Assembly (NCBI RefSeq): GCF_900100535.1
Contig: NZ_FNDG01000001.1
Location: 382,698 to 446,697, forward strand
Origin: Phytopseudomonas flavescens
Lineage (GTDB): Bacteria; Pseudomonadota; Gammaproteobacteria; Pseudomonadales; Pseudomonadaceae
DNA length: 64,000 nt
Direction of reading: 5' to 3'
The first letter of the stretch is position 1, and each line of letters opens with the position of its first letter. Positions 46,645-56,723 of the stretch are shown one piece after another. Made by a program: the position numbers and the translations under genes. The notes under the pieces are model-generated. The model did not search any database and had not been told where the DNA came from. It saw only the letters and a program-made list of their open reading frames with translations.

Positions 46645-48891
46645 TCAAGGTGCCCGGTGGCGACGCGCCTCGATGATGTTGGGTAGCTGCGACAGACGGC
46701 CGAGCAGCCGGCCCAGCGCATCGAGCCCCGGAATTTCCACGGTCAGCGACATCGACGCGGTGTTGTCTTCTTTGTTGGAGCGGGTGTTGACCGCCAGCAC
46801 GTTGAGCCGCTCGTTGAGCAGCAACTGGGTCACGTCGCGCAGCAGACCGGAGCGGTCGTAGGCACGAATGATGATATCCACCGGGTAGGTCTGTACCGGC
46901 ACCGGACCCCAGCTGACCTGGATGATCCGCTCCGGCTCGCGCCCGCCGAGTTGCAGGACCGCCGCGCAATCCTGGCGGTGAATGCTGACGCCGCGCCCCA
47001 GGGTGATGTAGCCGACGATGGGGTCCCCCGGCAGCGGTTGGCAGCAACCGGCCATCTGGGTCATCAGGTTGCCGACACCCTGGATCTGGATGTCGCCGCG
47101 CTTGCCAGGCTTGAACCCCTGGGCCTTGCGTGGAATCAGCTCGAGCTGCTCGTTGCCGCGCTCGGGCTCGACCAGTTGCTGGGCCAGGTTGACCAGTTGC
47201 GCCAGTCGCAGGTCGCCGGCACCGAGGGACGCGAACAGATCCTCGGCGGTACGCAGATTGGCTTTCTCGGCGAGCCGCTCGAAGTCCACCGGCGGCAGGG
47301 CCACCCGCGCCAGTTCGCGTTCGAGCATGGTCTTGCCGGCGGCGACGTTCTGGTCGCGATCCTGCAACTTGAACCAGTGGACGATCTTCGCCCGCGCCCG
47401 GGAGGTGGTGATGTACCCGAGGTTGGAATTCAGCCAGTCACGGCTCGGCGTGCCCTGCTTGCTGGTGATGATCTCCACCTGCTCGCCGGTCTGCAGGCTG
47501 TAGGTCAGCGGAACGATGCGACCGTTGATCTTGGCGCCCCGGCAGTTGTGGCCGATCTCGGTGTGCACCCGGTAGGCGAAGTCCAGCGGCGTGGCGCCCT
47601 TGGGCAGGTCGATGGCATGGCCGTCAGGGGTGAATACGTAGACTCGGTCGGGCTCGATATCGACACGCAACTGCTCGGCCAGGCCGCCGATGTCGCCCAG
47701 TTCCTCGTGCCACTCCAGCACCTGGCGCAGCCAGGAAATCTTCTCCTCGTAGTGACTGGAACCGGACTTGACGTCGGTGCCCTTGTAGCGCCAGTGGGCG
47801 CAGACGCCGAGTTCGGCCTCTTCGTGCATGTTGGAGGTGCGAATCTGCACCTCCAGCACCTTGCCCTCAGGCCCCAGCACGGCGGTGTGCAGCGAGCGGT
47901 AGCCGTTCTCCTTGGGGTTGGCGATGTAGTCGTCGAATTCCTTGGGAATGTGCCGCCACAGGGTGTGCACGATACCCAGCGCGGTGTAGCAGTCGCGCAC
48001 CGCCGGTACCAGCACGCGCACCGCACGGACGTCGTAGATCTGGCTGAACTGCAGGCCCTTGCGCTGCATCTTGCGCCAGATCGAATAGATATGTTTCGCC
48101 CGGCCGCTGATATCGGCCTTGATGCCGGTGGCGTCCAGCTCCTCGCGCAGTTGCTCCATCACTTCGTTGATGTAGTGCTCGCGATCGAGCCGGCGCTCGT
48201 GCAGCAGGTTGGCGATCTGTTTGTACTGCTCGGGCTCGAGGTAGCGGAAGGACAGGTCCTCCAGCTCCCACTTGATATGGCCGATGCCCAGGCGATGGGC
48301 CAGCGGTGCATAGATATCGAAGACTTCCCGGGCGACGCGCTGGCGGCGTTCCTCGTCGGTATCCTTGACCGCGCGGATCGCGCAGGTGCGCTCGGCCAGC
48401 TTGATCAGTGCGACGCGTACGTCATCGACCATCGCCACCAGCATCTTGCGCAGGTTGTCGACCTGGGCCTGGGAACCAAGCACCAGGGACTCGCCACGGG
48501 GATTGAGGCTGGCGCTGATGGCGGCCATGCGCAACACGCCCTCGATCAGCTTGGCGACGACCGGGCCGAAGCGCTGACGGACGTCGGCGAGGGGAATCTT
48601 GCCTTCGCGCACGCCGCGATAAATCACCGCAGCGACCAGGGAATCCTGATCGAGCTTGAGATCCGCGAGGATCTCGGCGATTTCCAGGCCGGCACTGAAA
48701 CTGGACGCGCCTTCGGTCCACAGATTCTGCGCGGCATTGGCTTGTTGCTCGGCTGCCCGGGCGAACTCACACGCGTCGCGCAGGGCATCGCGATCGAGTG
48801 CGGGGTCGACACTCGTGACATGCTCCAGCCAGGCCTCGAGATTGATACTGCCATCATCGTTGATGGGCTGGTGCACCCTAACCTGAACCAT
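46645..48891 (-). CDS. relA: GTP pyrophosphokinase (stringent response synthetase)
   Basis: 748 residues from ATG 48891. The N-terminal HD-like domain lacks the His-Asp metal pair (AAVIYRGVREG in its place), so it has no hydrolase activity. The synthetase domain holds YDVRAVRVLV and NPKENGYRSLHT (the ENGYRS motif). A TGS domain follows (about 395-455: VYVFTPDGHAIDLP), then a zinc-finger-like Cys region (AGCCQPLPGD) and a C-terminal ACT domain. It makes ppGpp on stalled ribosomes. Confidence 0.97.
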   Translation of the reverse strand: MVQVRVHQPINDDGSINLEAWLEHVTSVDPALDRDALRDACEFARAAEQQANAAQNLWTEGASSFSAGLEIAEILADLKLDQDSLVAAVIYRGVREGKIPLADVRQRFGPVVAKLIEGVLRMAAISASLNPRGESLVLGSQAQVDNLRKMLVAMVDDVRVALIKLAERTCAIRAVKDTDEERRQRVAREVFDIYAPLAHRLGIGHIKWELEDLSFRYLEPEQYKQIANLLHERRLDREHYINEVMEQLREELDATGIKADISGRAKHIYSIWRKMQRKGLQFSQIYDVRAVRVLVPAVRDCYTALGIVHTLWRHIPKEFDDYIANPKENGYRSLHTAVLGPEGKVLEVQIRTSNMHEEAELGVCAHWRYKGTDVKSGSSHYEEKISWLRQVLEWHEELGDIGGLAEQLRVDIEPDRVYVFTPDGHAIDLPKGATPLDFAYRVHTEIGHNCRGAKINGRIVPLTYSLQTGEQVEIITSKQGTPSRDWLNSNLGYITTSRARAKIVHWFKLQDRDQNVAAGKTMLERELARVALPPVDFERLAEKANLRTAEDLFASLGAGDLRLAQLVNLAQQLVEPERGNEQLELIPRKAQGFKPGKRGDIQIQGVGNLMTQMAGCCQPLPGDPIVGYITLGRGVSIHRQDCAAVLQLGGREPERIIQVSWGPVPVQTYPVDIIIRAYDRSGLLRDVTQLLLNERLNVLAVNTRSNKEDNTASMSLTVEIPGLDALGRLLGRLSQLPNIIEARRHRAP

Positions 48892-49076
48892 CTCTACCTT
48901 CCCTACCGCGAGGCATGCCTCGCTGAATGTCGCCAGGCTTCTGCGAGCCGGTCGGTTTGACCACATCGGCGCAATCCCTGTGCGCCATTGCACTTATTAT
49001 CTACCTACATCTCGGAACCTGCCCGAGGCCTGGAGAGGCATCCGATGGACAGTTGCCCAGCGCACCTCCAGGCATG

Positions 49077-50429
49077 TCATGAACGCTCGAACAGCGCCAT
49101 CGCCTCAACATGTGCCGTTTGCGGAAACATGTCCAGAATACCGGCTTTTTTCAGTCGATAACCCTGTTGCAACAATTCGCCACTGTCCCGCGCCAGGGTC
49201 GTCGGGTTGCAGGAGACGTACACCAGACGGCTGGCTCCGAGGCCCGCAATCTGCTGAACCACCTGCAGCGCACCATCGCGCGGCGGGTCGAGCAGGATGG
49301 CGTCGAAACCGCCAGCAGCCCACTCAGCCTCGGTCAGCGGTTTTGACAGGTCGGCCTGATAAAAGTGCGCATTGCCCAGGCCGTTGACCCGGGCATTGTC
49401 TGCCGCCCGCTCGACCATGGCCTGCACGCCCTCCACGGCGACCACCTCGCGCGCTTGCCGGGCCAGCGGCAAGGCGAAGTTGCCCAGCCCGCAGAACAGA
49501 TCCAGCACCCGCTCATCGCCGCGCGGCGCCAACCATTGCAAGGCCTGGGCCACCATCGCCTGGTTGACGGCGGCATTCACCTGCACGAAGTCACCCGGTC
49601 GATAGGCCAGTTGCAGGTTCCAGGTGTCCAGGCGATAGCCCAGTTGCTGCGCGGCATCCACCGGCTGAGGCTCACCCTCGCCCTGCAGCCACAACTGCGC
49701 ACGATGCACCGAGCAGAAGGCCTGCAGGCGCGCCAGATCCACCTCACTCAAAGCTGCGGTGTGGCGCACCAGAACGGCGCTGGCGGTGCCCTGGAACAGC
49801 TCGACATGGCCTATCGCGCGAGGTGCCTGCAGCCCACCCAGCAGGGCTGGCAAGGCGCGCAGGATCGGCTGCAGCGGTTCGACCAGCACGGGGCATTCGC
49901 CGATGGCGACGATGTCCTGGCTGGCCGCCGCGCGGAAGCCGACTTCCAGGCGCTTGCCGCGCATGTCCCAACGCACGGCGATGCGCGCGCGGCGGCGGTA
50001 GGCGAATTCGGGACTGGTCAGCGGCTCGGCCCAGATGTCGGGGCGCAAACCGCCAAGACGCTCGAGCTGTTCGGCGAGCATGCGCTGCTTCAGGGCAAGC
50101 TGTTCACCGTGGGGCATGTGCTGCACGCTGCAGCCGCCACACACGCGGGCGTGCACGCACGGCTCGTCGCGCCGCTCGGAACTGGCCTGGAAGACCCGCT
50201 CGGTGCGCGCCTCGACGACCTTGCTGCGGGCGCCGAGCACCCGCGCTTCGACCTCTTCACCGGGTAACGCGCCGCTGACGAACCAGGTTCGACCTTCGAT
50301 GAACGCGATACCGCGGCCGTCGTTGGCCAGACGTTCGACCTTCAGACGCTGTTTCTTGCCGACCGGCACCTGAGCCGTTCGCGTGCCGCCGCTTGGCTGA
50401 AAGCGCAGACCGCCATTCTTGCCGGCCAT
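49077..50429 (-). CDS. rlmD: 23S rRNA (uracil-1939-C5) methyltransferase
   Basis: 450 residues. An N-terminal TRAM domain ([13 protein letters not shown]) is followed by an Fe-S binding motif ([14 protein letters not shown]), a SAM-binding domain ([14 protein letters not shown]) and the catalytic Cys in [12 protein letters not shown]. The gene shares one base with the cysM stop (TGATG), so the two are translationally coupled. It was formerly called rumA. Confidence 0.96.
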   Translation of the reverse strand: MAGKNGGLRFQPSGGTRTAQVPVGKKQRLKVERLANDGRGIAFIEGRTWFVSGALPGEEVEARVLGARSKVVEARTERVFQASSERRDEPCVHARVCGGCSVQHMPHGEQLALKQRMLAEQLERLGGLRPDIWAEPLTSPEFAYRRRARIAVRWDMRGKRLEVGFRAAASQDIVAIGECPVLVEPLQPILRALPALLGGLQAPRAIGHVELFQGTASAVLVRHTAALSEVDLARLQAFCSVHRAQLWLQGEGEPQPVDAAQQLGYRLDTWNLQLAYRPGDFVQVNAAVNQAMVAQALQWLAPRGDERVLDLFCGLGNFALPLARQAREVVAVEGVQAMVERAADNARVNGLGNAHFYQADLSKPLTEAEWAAGGFDAILLDPPRDGALQVVQQIAGLGASRLVYVSCNPTTLARDSGELLQQGYRLKKAGILDMFPQTAHVEAMALFERS

Positions 50430-51334
50430 CAGCGCTCCGTGGCGTCGTACACGCCAGTGGACAGATAGCGGTCGCCGCGATCACAGATGATGGCGACCAG
50501 CACCGCGTTCTCCAGTTGCCGGGACAGGCGCAGCATGGCCGCGACCGCGCCGCCGGAGGAAACGCCGCAGAAGATGCCTTCCTCGCGCGCCATGCGGCGC
50601 ATCACATCCTCGGCTTCGGCCTGTGCCATGTCGACGATGCGGTCGACGCGCTCGGACTCGAAGATTTTCGGCAGGTACTCTTGCGGCCAGCGACGGATGC
50701 CCGGGATCGCCGAGCCCTCCATCGGTTGCAGGCCGACGATCTGTACAGCGGGATTCTGCTCCTTGAGGTAGCGAGACACACCCATGATGGTACCGGTGGT
50801 GCCCATGGAGCTGATGAAGTGGGTGATCTGCCCGCCCGTCTGGCGCCAGATCTCCGGGCCGGTGGTGGTGTAGTGAGCGACCGGGTTGTCGCCGTTGGCG
50901 AACTGGTCGAGCACCTTGCCACGGCCAGCGGCCTGCATGGCGAGCGCCAGGTCGCGGGCACCTTCCATGCCCTCTTCCTTGCTCACCAGGATCAGCTCGG
51001 CGCCGTAGGCGGTCATCGCCGCCTTGCGCTCGGCGCTGGAGTTGTCCGGCATGATCAGGATCATCTGGTAACCCTTGATCGCCGCCGCCATGGCCAGGGC
51101 GATACCGGTGTTGCCCGAGGTGGCCTCGATCAGCGTGTCGCCGGGCGAGATGTCACCACGCAGCTCGGCGCGGGTAATCATCGACAGCGCCGGGCGATCC
51201 TTCACCGAGCCAGCCGGGTTGTTGCCCTCGAGCTTCACCAGCAGGGTGTTGCTGGTCGCGCCAGGCAGGCGTTGCAGGCGAACCAGGGGTGTATTGCCGA
51301 CGCATTCGGCGATCGTGGGGTATTGCGGGGTCAT
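50429..51334 (-). CDS. cysM: Cysteine synthase B (O-acetylserine/thiosulfate-using)
   Basis: 301 residues. The PLP Lys is in NPAGSVKDR. The substrate loop [13 protein letters not shown] and the phosphate-binding [13 protein letters not shown] segment follow. The length and the [12 protein letters not shown] pattern indicate CysM rather than CysK. It makes cysteine (or S-sulfocysteine) from O-acetylserine. The order cysM-rlmD-relA-mazG is that of P. aeruginosa. Confidence 0.95.
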   Translation of the reverse strand: MTPQYPTIAECVGNTPLVRLQRLPGATSNTLLVKLEGNNPAGSVKDRPALSMITRAELRGDISPGDTLIEATSGNTGIALAMAAAIKGYQMILIMPDNSSAERKAAMTAYGAELILVSKEEGMEGARDLALAMQAAGRGKVLDQFANGDNPVAHYTTTGPEIWRQTGGQITHFISSMGTTGTIMGVSRYLKEQNPAVQIVGLQPMEGSAIPGIRRWPQEYLPKIFESERVDRIVDMAQAEAEDVMRRMAREEGIFCGVSSGGAVAAMLRLSRQLENAVLVAIICDRGDRYLSTGVYDATER

Positions 51335-51529
51335 AGCGTCGGTCGAGTCCAGACGGCTTCAGGGGGCGGTCATGATAGCGGCAAAAAGGTTCGAGCCCCA
51401 CTATCCCCTGCAGCAGCTTGCAGCGTACTGGCGGCCACGCCTGAGCCGCGCCGGGCCCTTGTTTCCAGCCTCGCGGGCCAATGGGCGAAGGCCAGCGAAC
51501 CAGCGGACCTAAGCTAATAACGGATTGAT

Positions 51530-52348
51530 CTAGCGCCTGGTGACGCCGGCGATCACCGGCGTGCCGCTGAGTGGATCGCGCATCAGTGTGCAGCGCACCT
51601 CATAGAGTTGTTCGACCAGCTCTGGCGTGACGATGGCCGCGGGCGCCCCCTCGGCGACGATACGCCCCGCTTTCATCGCCACCAGATGGTCGGCGTAGCG
51701 GCAGGCGCTGGACAGATCGTGCACCACCATGACCACGGTCTTGCCCACCGAAGCCAGGTCGCGGATCAGCTCGAAGACTTCGATCTGGTGGCCGAGGTCC
51801 AGGGCCGAGGTGGGTTCGTCGAGCAACAGCAAGGGCGTCTGCTGGGCCACCGCCATGGCGATCCACGCACGCTGGCGCTGGCCACCGGACATCGACTCCA
51901 GCGGGCGCTCGGCCAGTGATTGCAGGTCGGCCACGCGCAGCGCTTCTTCGACGATGGCCTGATCGTCCGCCGACCACTGGCGCAGCAGGCTCTGGTGCGG
52001 CTGGCGTCCGAAACGGATCAGTTCGGCGACGGTCAGCCCGTCGGGCGCCGTGGCGTCCTGGGGCAACAGCGCCAATTGCCGCGCCACCTGCCTGGACGGC
52101 AGGCTGCCGATGGCCCGGCCATTGAGCAGCACCGCGCCAGCACTGGGTTTGTGCAGGCGCGACAGGCCGGCCAGCAACGTCGATTTGCCGCAGCCATTGG
52201 GGCCGACGATGGCGGTCACCTGCCCTGAAGGGATACGCAGGGACAGGCTTTCGATGATCGCTGCATGGGGGTAACCCAGGCTCAGGTTCTCGGCCTGCAG
52301 GGTCACCTCGGCCTCGGGCCGGGTGGCGAACAGGTTGGACGTAGTCAT
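51530..52348 (-). CDS. Siderophore ABC importer ATPase (FepC-like)
   Basis: 272 residues. Walker A GPNGCGKST, signature MSGGQRQRA, Walker B LLLLDEPTSALD and the switch His (VVHDLSSA). It belongs to the FepC/FhuC/BtuD group. It is the last gene of the four-gene importer, 39 bases after the second permease. Confidence 0.94.
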   Translation of the reverse strand: MTTSNLFATRPEAEVTLQAENLSLGYPHAAIIESLSLRIPSGQVTAIVGPNGCGKSTLLAGLSRLHKPSAGAVLLNGRAIGSLPSRQVARQLALLPQDATAPDGLTVAELIRFGRQPHQSLLRQWSADDQAIVEEALRVADLQSLAERPLESMSGGQRQRAWIAMAVAQQTPLLLLDEPTSALDLGHQIEVFELIRDLASVGKTVVMVVHDLSSACRYADHLVAMKAGRIVAEGAPAAIVTPELVEQLYEVRCTLMRDPLSGTPVIAGVTRR

Positions 52349-52387
52349 CGGCTCAACTCCGCAGCGGCCGCCGATGGAGGCGGCCTT

Positions 52388-53452
52388 TCATGTCAGTCTG
52401 CGCGACGGCTGGCGCAACAGGATCCACAGCAAATAGGGCCCGCCCACCACGGCGGTGATCACCCCGACGGGAATTTCGATGGGCGCCAGCCAAGTACGCC
52501 CGGCCCAGTCCGCGCAGGTCATCAACAGCGCACCCGCCAATGCCGAACACAGCACGGGCACGCCGCGATGGCCGCTCAGGTAGCGGGCCATCTCCGGCGC
52601 GGCGAGGGCCACCAGCCCCACCGGGCCGGCCACCGCAACGGCCAGCGCGGTGAGCAGTACCGTGGTGATCAAGGTCAGCAGGCGCATGGCCCTGAGACGC
52701 ACGCCCAGGCCCACCGCCACGCTGTCGGAAAAACGCATCAGTTCCAGGCGCTGAGCCAGGTACTTGACCAGTGGCAGGCAGAGGATCAGGCCGATACCCA
52801 GCAGCCAGATGGCCAGCGCCGGCCGCGCGTTGAGGCTGCCGACCGTCCAGGGATAGGCCTGGTTAGCGGCATCGATATCAGCGCGCGACAGCATCAGGTT
52901 GGTCAACGCGCCGAACACCGCCCCCACGGCGATGCCGACCACGATAAAGCGATAGCCACGGGCACCCGCGCCGGCACTCAGGCCGAAAGCCAGCACCGCC
53001 GCAGTGGTCGCGCCGGTGAGCGCCAGTGCGGAAGGTGCCAGGGTCGTGGGTACCGCAACGATGGAAGCCACGGCGAAGGCCGTGGCACCGTCGTCGATGC
53101 CGATCACTCCCGGGGTAGCCAGGCGGTTGCGCGCCAGGGTCTGCAGCAGGCAGCCGCCCATCCCGAACGCCGCGCCAGTGAGCAGGCCGGCGACCAGCCG
53201 CTGCAGGCGCAATTCCTGAACCAGAAACACGTGCATGGGCTCGCCCTGGCCGAAGGCAGCCGCCAGGGCCGTCCACGGCGACAGGCCGGCGGCGCCGGAG
53301 GCCAGGCTGACGCCAGTGATGAGCACAATTGCGGCCGAGAGCCCCAGCGCAGCGAACACGCCACGCCTGTTCAACAGCAGGCGCAGCGAGCCGAATGCCA
53401 GCAGCCAGTATCCGCTCGGTGCCTTGGGCATGGACGACAGAAGGCGACTCAT
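52388..53452 (-). CDS. Siderophore ABC importer permease (FepG-like)
   Basis: 354 residues with about nine to ten membrane helices of the FecCD family. The cytoplasmic coupling region (GPVGLVALAAPEMARYLSGHRG) and the end segment ADWAGRTWLAPIEIPVGV are conserved. The usual periplasmic loop motif is GVIGIDDGATAF here. Overlaps the FepD-like gene by 4 bases, so the two form one permease pair. Confidence 0.92.
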   Translation of the reverse strand: MSRLLSSMPKAPSGYWLLAFGSLRLLLNRRGVFAALGLSAAIVLITGVSLASGAAGLSPWTALAAAFGQGEPMHVFLVQELRLQRLVAGLLTGAAFGMGGCLLQTLARNRLATPGVIGIDDGATAFAVASIVAVPTTLAPSALALTGATTAAVLAFGLSAGAGARGYRFIVVGIAVGAVFGALTNLMLSRADIDAANQAYPWTVGSLNARPALAIWLLGIGLILCLPLVKYLAQRLELMRFSDSVAVGLGVRLRAMRLLTLITTVLLTALAVAVAGPVGLVALAAPEMARYLSGHRGVPVLCSALAGALLMTCADWAGRTWLAPIEIPVGVITAVVGGPYLLWILLRQPSRRLT

Positions 53453-54462
53453 AAGGTCGGCAACCTGTGGCTACGCACCACGGCGATCAGCACCGGTGCG
53501 CCGATCAGTGCGGTCACCACGCCAATCGGCAGCTCGTAGGGGCTGACCAGCAGGCGTGAAAGGATATCGGCGAACAACACGATGATCGGCCCGAGCAACA
53601 GCGACACACCGATGGTGCGGCGTATGTCCGGCCCCACCAGGCGGCGTGCCACGAATGGCACCACCAGGCCGACGAAGGCCATGGGCCCGGCGGCCGCCGT
53701 GGCGGTACCGACCAGCACGGCGACGCCCAGCAAGGCGCCAAGCCGGGTCAGGCCAGGATGGTGGCCGAGACCGGTGGCCATCTTCTCGCCGAGGGCCAGG
53801 GCAGCCAGCGGGCGGATCAACGGCACGAGCAGCAGCAAGCCCACCACCAGGCCCGGCGTACTCCAGGTCAATACGTCCTGAGGGCGACCGGCCAGGGCAC
53901 CGATGATCCAGAAGCGAATCTCGTCGGCGCTGCGCTGGTCATGCAGCAGAATCAAGGTGCTGATGGCAGTGAGAATGCCCGAGAAGGCTGCACCGGCCAG
54001 CACCAGGCGCACCGGATCGTCAGCGACACCACGCACCTGGGTGACCAGCAACACAAGCAGGCAACCCGCCATGGCGCCGGCGATGGCCACACCGAGATTC
54101 AGGGTCGCCGCGCTGGCGCCCAGACTGATCGCCACCACCACGGCGAAGGACGCCCCGGCGCTGACGCCCAGCAGACCGGGTTCGGCCAGCGGGTTGCGGG
54201 TGGCCGACTGCAGCACCACGCCAGCGGCGCCCAGCGCAACACCGACCAGCACGCCCAGCGAGGTGCGCGGCAGACGCAGTTCGAACAGCACGAAGCGCGC
54301 GTCTTCATCAGCAGCGCCGAACAGCGCCCACAGACTCCTCGCGATACCGACCTCACCCGCGCCGATCAGCAGGCCGGCCATGCAGAACAACAGCAACAAT
54401 GCCAGGCATGCCGGCAGCGCCTGGCTAAGACGCAAGGGTGAAGGGGGCGAGCGGGTCACCAT
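53449..54462 (-). CDS. Siderophore ABC importer permease (FepD-like)
   Basis: 337 residues with nine to ten membrane helices of the FecCD family. FELRLPRTSLGVLVGVALGAAG, NPLAEPGLLGVSAGAS and GPMAFVGLVVPFVARRLVGPD are its hallmarks (the three parts seen in order). It shares one base with the binding-protein gene upstream. It forms the channel for a ferric siderophore with the FepG-like subunit. Confidence 0.93.
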   Translation of the reverse strand: MVTRSPPSPLRLSQALPACLALLLLFCMAGLLIGAGEVGIARSLWALFGAADEDARFVLFELRLPRTSLGVLVGVALGAAGVVLQSATRNPLAEPGLLGVSAGASFAVVVAISLGASAATLNLGVAIAGAMAGCLLVLLVTQVRGVADDPVRLVLAGAAFSGILTAISTLILLHDQRSADEIRFWIIGALAGRPQDVLTWSTPGLVVGLLLLVPLIRPLAALALGEKMATGLGHHPGLTRLGALLGVAVLVGTATAAAGPMAFVGLVVPFVARRLVGPDIRRTIGVSLLLGPIIVLFADILSRLLVSPYELPIGVVTALIGAPVLIAVVRSHRLPTL

Positions 54463-55379
54463 CAGTGGGCCAAGGCCTTCTCCACATCGTCAAGGATGAC
54501 GCCGGCGGCCAATGGCCCGGCGCCACTGCTCCAGACCTGACCATCGACGCTGACCACCTTCTCGTCACGCACCGCCTTCAGGTATGAGAAAGCGGGCTGC
54601 GCTTTCGCCTGGGCCAAGGCCTTGTCGCCATCGGCGTTGAGGGTACCCAGAAACAGCAGGTCGCCGTCGGCACGGGAGAGGTTTTCCAGGCTGAGAATAT
54701 CACTGTGCGGTTTCTCCGTCAGGCTATCGGCAATGGCCGTACTGGCGAACCCGAGTTGCCGCAGCAATTGTCCCACGAACAGGTGGCTGGACATGACGAA
54801 CGGCCCCTGTGGGTTCCAGCGCAGCACCGAGACGACCTGACCCGGCTTGACCCGGTCCTTCAGGACGCCGATGCGCTGATCGACCGCTTGCACCGCGGCA
54901 CGGCCTTCGGGCTCCTTGGCCAGCGCCTTGGCGTATAGGTCCACGTTGATGCGCCAGTCCTCGAAGAACGTCCCCTTGGGAACGATGGTCGGCGCTATCC
55001 GGCTGAGTTTCTGGTACTGATCTTCGCTCAGCCCGGTCGAGGCCAGGATCAGATCCGGGCGCAGGGCGAAAACCGCCTCCAGGTTGGTTTCTCGCGCGCT
55101 ACCGACAATCGCGATGTCACCGGCCTTGTCCCGCAGGTACTCGGATACTCCGGTACTGCCGCGGGTCGCCACGCTGCCTATCGGCTGCACGCCGAGCGAC
55201 AGCGCGATGTCCAGTGGATTCTCGCCCAGGGTCACCACCCGCTTGGGTGTGTCCCTCAGCACGACGTCACCGAACGCGGTGTCGATGCTGCGCTGCTCGG
55301 CCTGAGCGGCGGTAAAGGGCAACAGGGTCAGCAGGCCGACCGCCAAAAATCCTGCGCGCAGGAATAAGGTACCAATCAT
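54462..55379 (-). CDS. Iron-siderophore ABC transporter substrate-binding protein
   Basis: 305 residues. A Sec signal peptide ends at TAAQA. It has the two-lobed class III binding-protein fold with a rigid helical backbone: RVVTLGENPLDIALSLGV, then FALRPDLILASTG and a late SVDGQVWSSGAGPLAA. The family (FepB/FatB/FhuD-like) carries ferric siderophores across the periplasm. It is the first gene of the importer unit. Enterobactin-type cargo is inferred from the neighbouring pirA and esterase. Confidence 0.92.
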   Translation of the reverse strand: MIGTLFLRAGFLAVGLLTLLPFTAAQAEQRSIDTAFGDVVLRDTPKRVVTLGENPLDIALSLGVQPIGSVATRGSTGVSEYLRDKAGDIAIVGSARETNLEAVFALRPDLILASTGLSEDQYQKLSRIAPTIVPKGTFFEDWRINVDLYAKALAKEPEGRAAVQAVDQRIGVLKDRVKPGQVVSVLRWNPQGPFVMSSHLFVGQLLRQLGFASTAIADSLTEKPHSDILSLENLSRADGDLLFLGTLNADGDKALAQAKAQPAFSYLKAVRDEKVVSVDGQVWSSGAGPLAAGVILDDVEKALAH

Positions 55380-55553
55380 CGAAACATCCTTCCTTCAGAA
55401 GTGGAGCGAACCGCCAGCTACTCGGTGGTAGGCCGGCTCACCCGGGTTGCGGACACGCCGCCAATCACGGTCATGTCCCCGCTCGCCGTCGCCCGTGCGA
55501 ACCACGGGCAGTACTGCGTCAAAAGTGCCGAAAGGCCTATCAACCTGGCTGAT

Positions 55554-56513
55554 TCAGGGCCGTAGCGGAAACCGTTCAACCTCGCTGTCATCGCCCACGC
55601 TCAGACGCAGGGCCAGCCCCAGCGAGGCCGGCAGCATGGGGCCATGGCTCAGATCGGGGAACACCCGATAACCAACCTCGACCCCGGACAGACCGGCCAG
55701 GCGACGGGCCAGCTGCTCGGCGGCATCCGCAGGTAGTGCGGCGACGGCCTCGCGGCGGGCACGCACCGTGGCATCCTCCTTCACGCCGCTGACGCCGCCG
55801 GAAGGCTTGCCTGCGCCCACCAGCAGCACGAGACTCAACGGAGTCGGCGGCGCGTCGAAGGCTTTCGCCTCAGCGAGGATGAAACCGTTCTGCCACCACA
55901 GCGACGGATCCGCCGCGATATACCGCTGGAACGCCTGCGGCCGACTGAACAGGGTATGCAGCACCAGCAGGCCCGCATAGGAATGGCCCCAGAGGCTCTG
56001 GCGCTGCGGGTCGACTTCGGCGTGCCGACTCACAAGCGGTTTGACCTCTTGCTCGAGAAAATCGACAAAGACGTCGGCCCCGCCGCCACGGCGCTGGCGC
56101 ACGATGTCATCGATCACCGGCGCCCCACCCGGCAGCGGCGGCGTGTAATCGTAGGCACGGGCGTTGACGTCGAAGCGCAGGTCGGTGGCATAGCCAACGA
56201 AGACCAGCAGCGGCGGCCCACGTTCGTCCAGATCAGCCAGTTGCTTTTCCTGCAGGGCGCCCAGGGCGGCATTGCCGTCGAGCAGGTAGAGCACCGGGTA
56301 GCCCGTCGCCGGCGCCGCACGTTTCGGCTTGGCGATCCAGATACGGTAATGACGCTGGCCGTCGGCGGAAGTCATGTCCTGTCGGGCGAACTCGTAGAAA
56401 GCAGAACCTCGCTCTGCCAGGGTAGGTCCCAGCGGCCGGGATAGATCAGGCTTGCCCATGGCGATAGCGGTCGTGCTCAGTAGCAGAACGATAACCCTCA
56501 TCGCTAACCTCAT
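55554..56513 (-). CDS. Periplasmic siderophore esterase (IroE/PfeE-like)
   Basis: About 319 residues from ATG 56513 (ATG 56501, after GAGG, is the alternative). An N-terminal signal helix (IVLLLSTTAIA) indicates periplasmic export. The alpha/beta hydrolase has the oxyanion strand YLLDGNAALG, the nucleophile GHSYAG, AADPSLWW and a late His in LSHGP, which is the pattern of IroE/Fes-like enterobactin esterases. PfeE in P. aeruginosa does the same job beside pfeA: it opens ferric enterobactin so that iron can be released in the periplasm. Position next to pirA supports this. Confidence 0.88.
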   Translation of the reverse strand: MRLAMRVIVLLLSTTAIAMGKPDLSRPLGPTLAERGSAFYEFARQDMTSADGQRHYRIWIAKPKRAAPATGYPVLYLLDGNAALGALQEKQLADLDERGPPLLVFVGYATDLRFDVNARAYDYTPPLPGGAPVIDDIVRQRRGGGADVFVDFLEQEVKPLVSRHAEVDPQRQSLWGHSYAGLLVLHTLFSRPQAFQRYIAADPSLWWQNGFILAEAKAFDAPPTPLSLVLLVGAGKPSGGVSGVKEDATVRARREAVAALPADAAEQLARRLAGLSGVEVGYRVFPDLSHGPMLPASLGLALRLSVGDDSEVERFPLRP

Positions 56514-56679
56514 ATCCCTGCCACTCCCCTTTGTCGCCAGATCGGCCGGCTCAGCACGTTGAAATCTCCTGATTGAGCGCCCCTGGCCATTTCGCCGATG
56601 GACGCGTGATGCTGGCCCGTACCGTGCAACGGCAACCGCACTCCTGGCCTGCTGGCACGAACTGGCACGTGAGAACTCA

Positions 56680-56713
56680 GAAAGGCTGCTGCCTCCATGG
56701 GGAAGCGGCAGCC
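56680..56713 (-). terminator. Hairpin terminator or attenuator after pirA
   Basis: On the minus strand GGCTGCCGCTTCC pairs with GGAGGCAGCAGCC (two mismatches, CCAT loop) and is followed by TTTCT. It lies 11 bases past the pirA stop, before the esterase gene, and may partly end transcription. Confidence 0.5.
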
Positions 56714-56723
56714 CGAACGACAC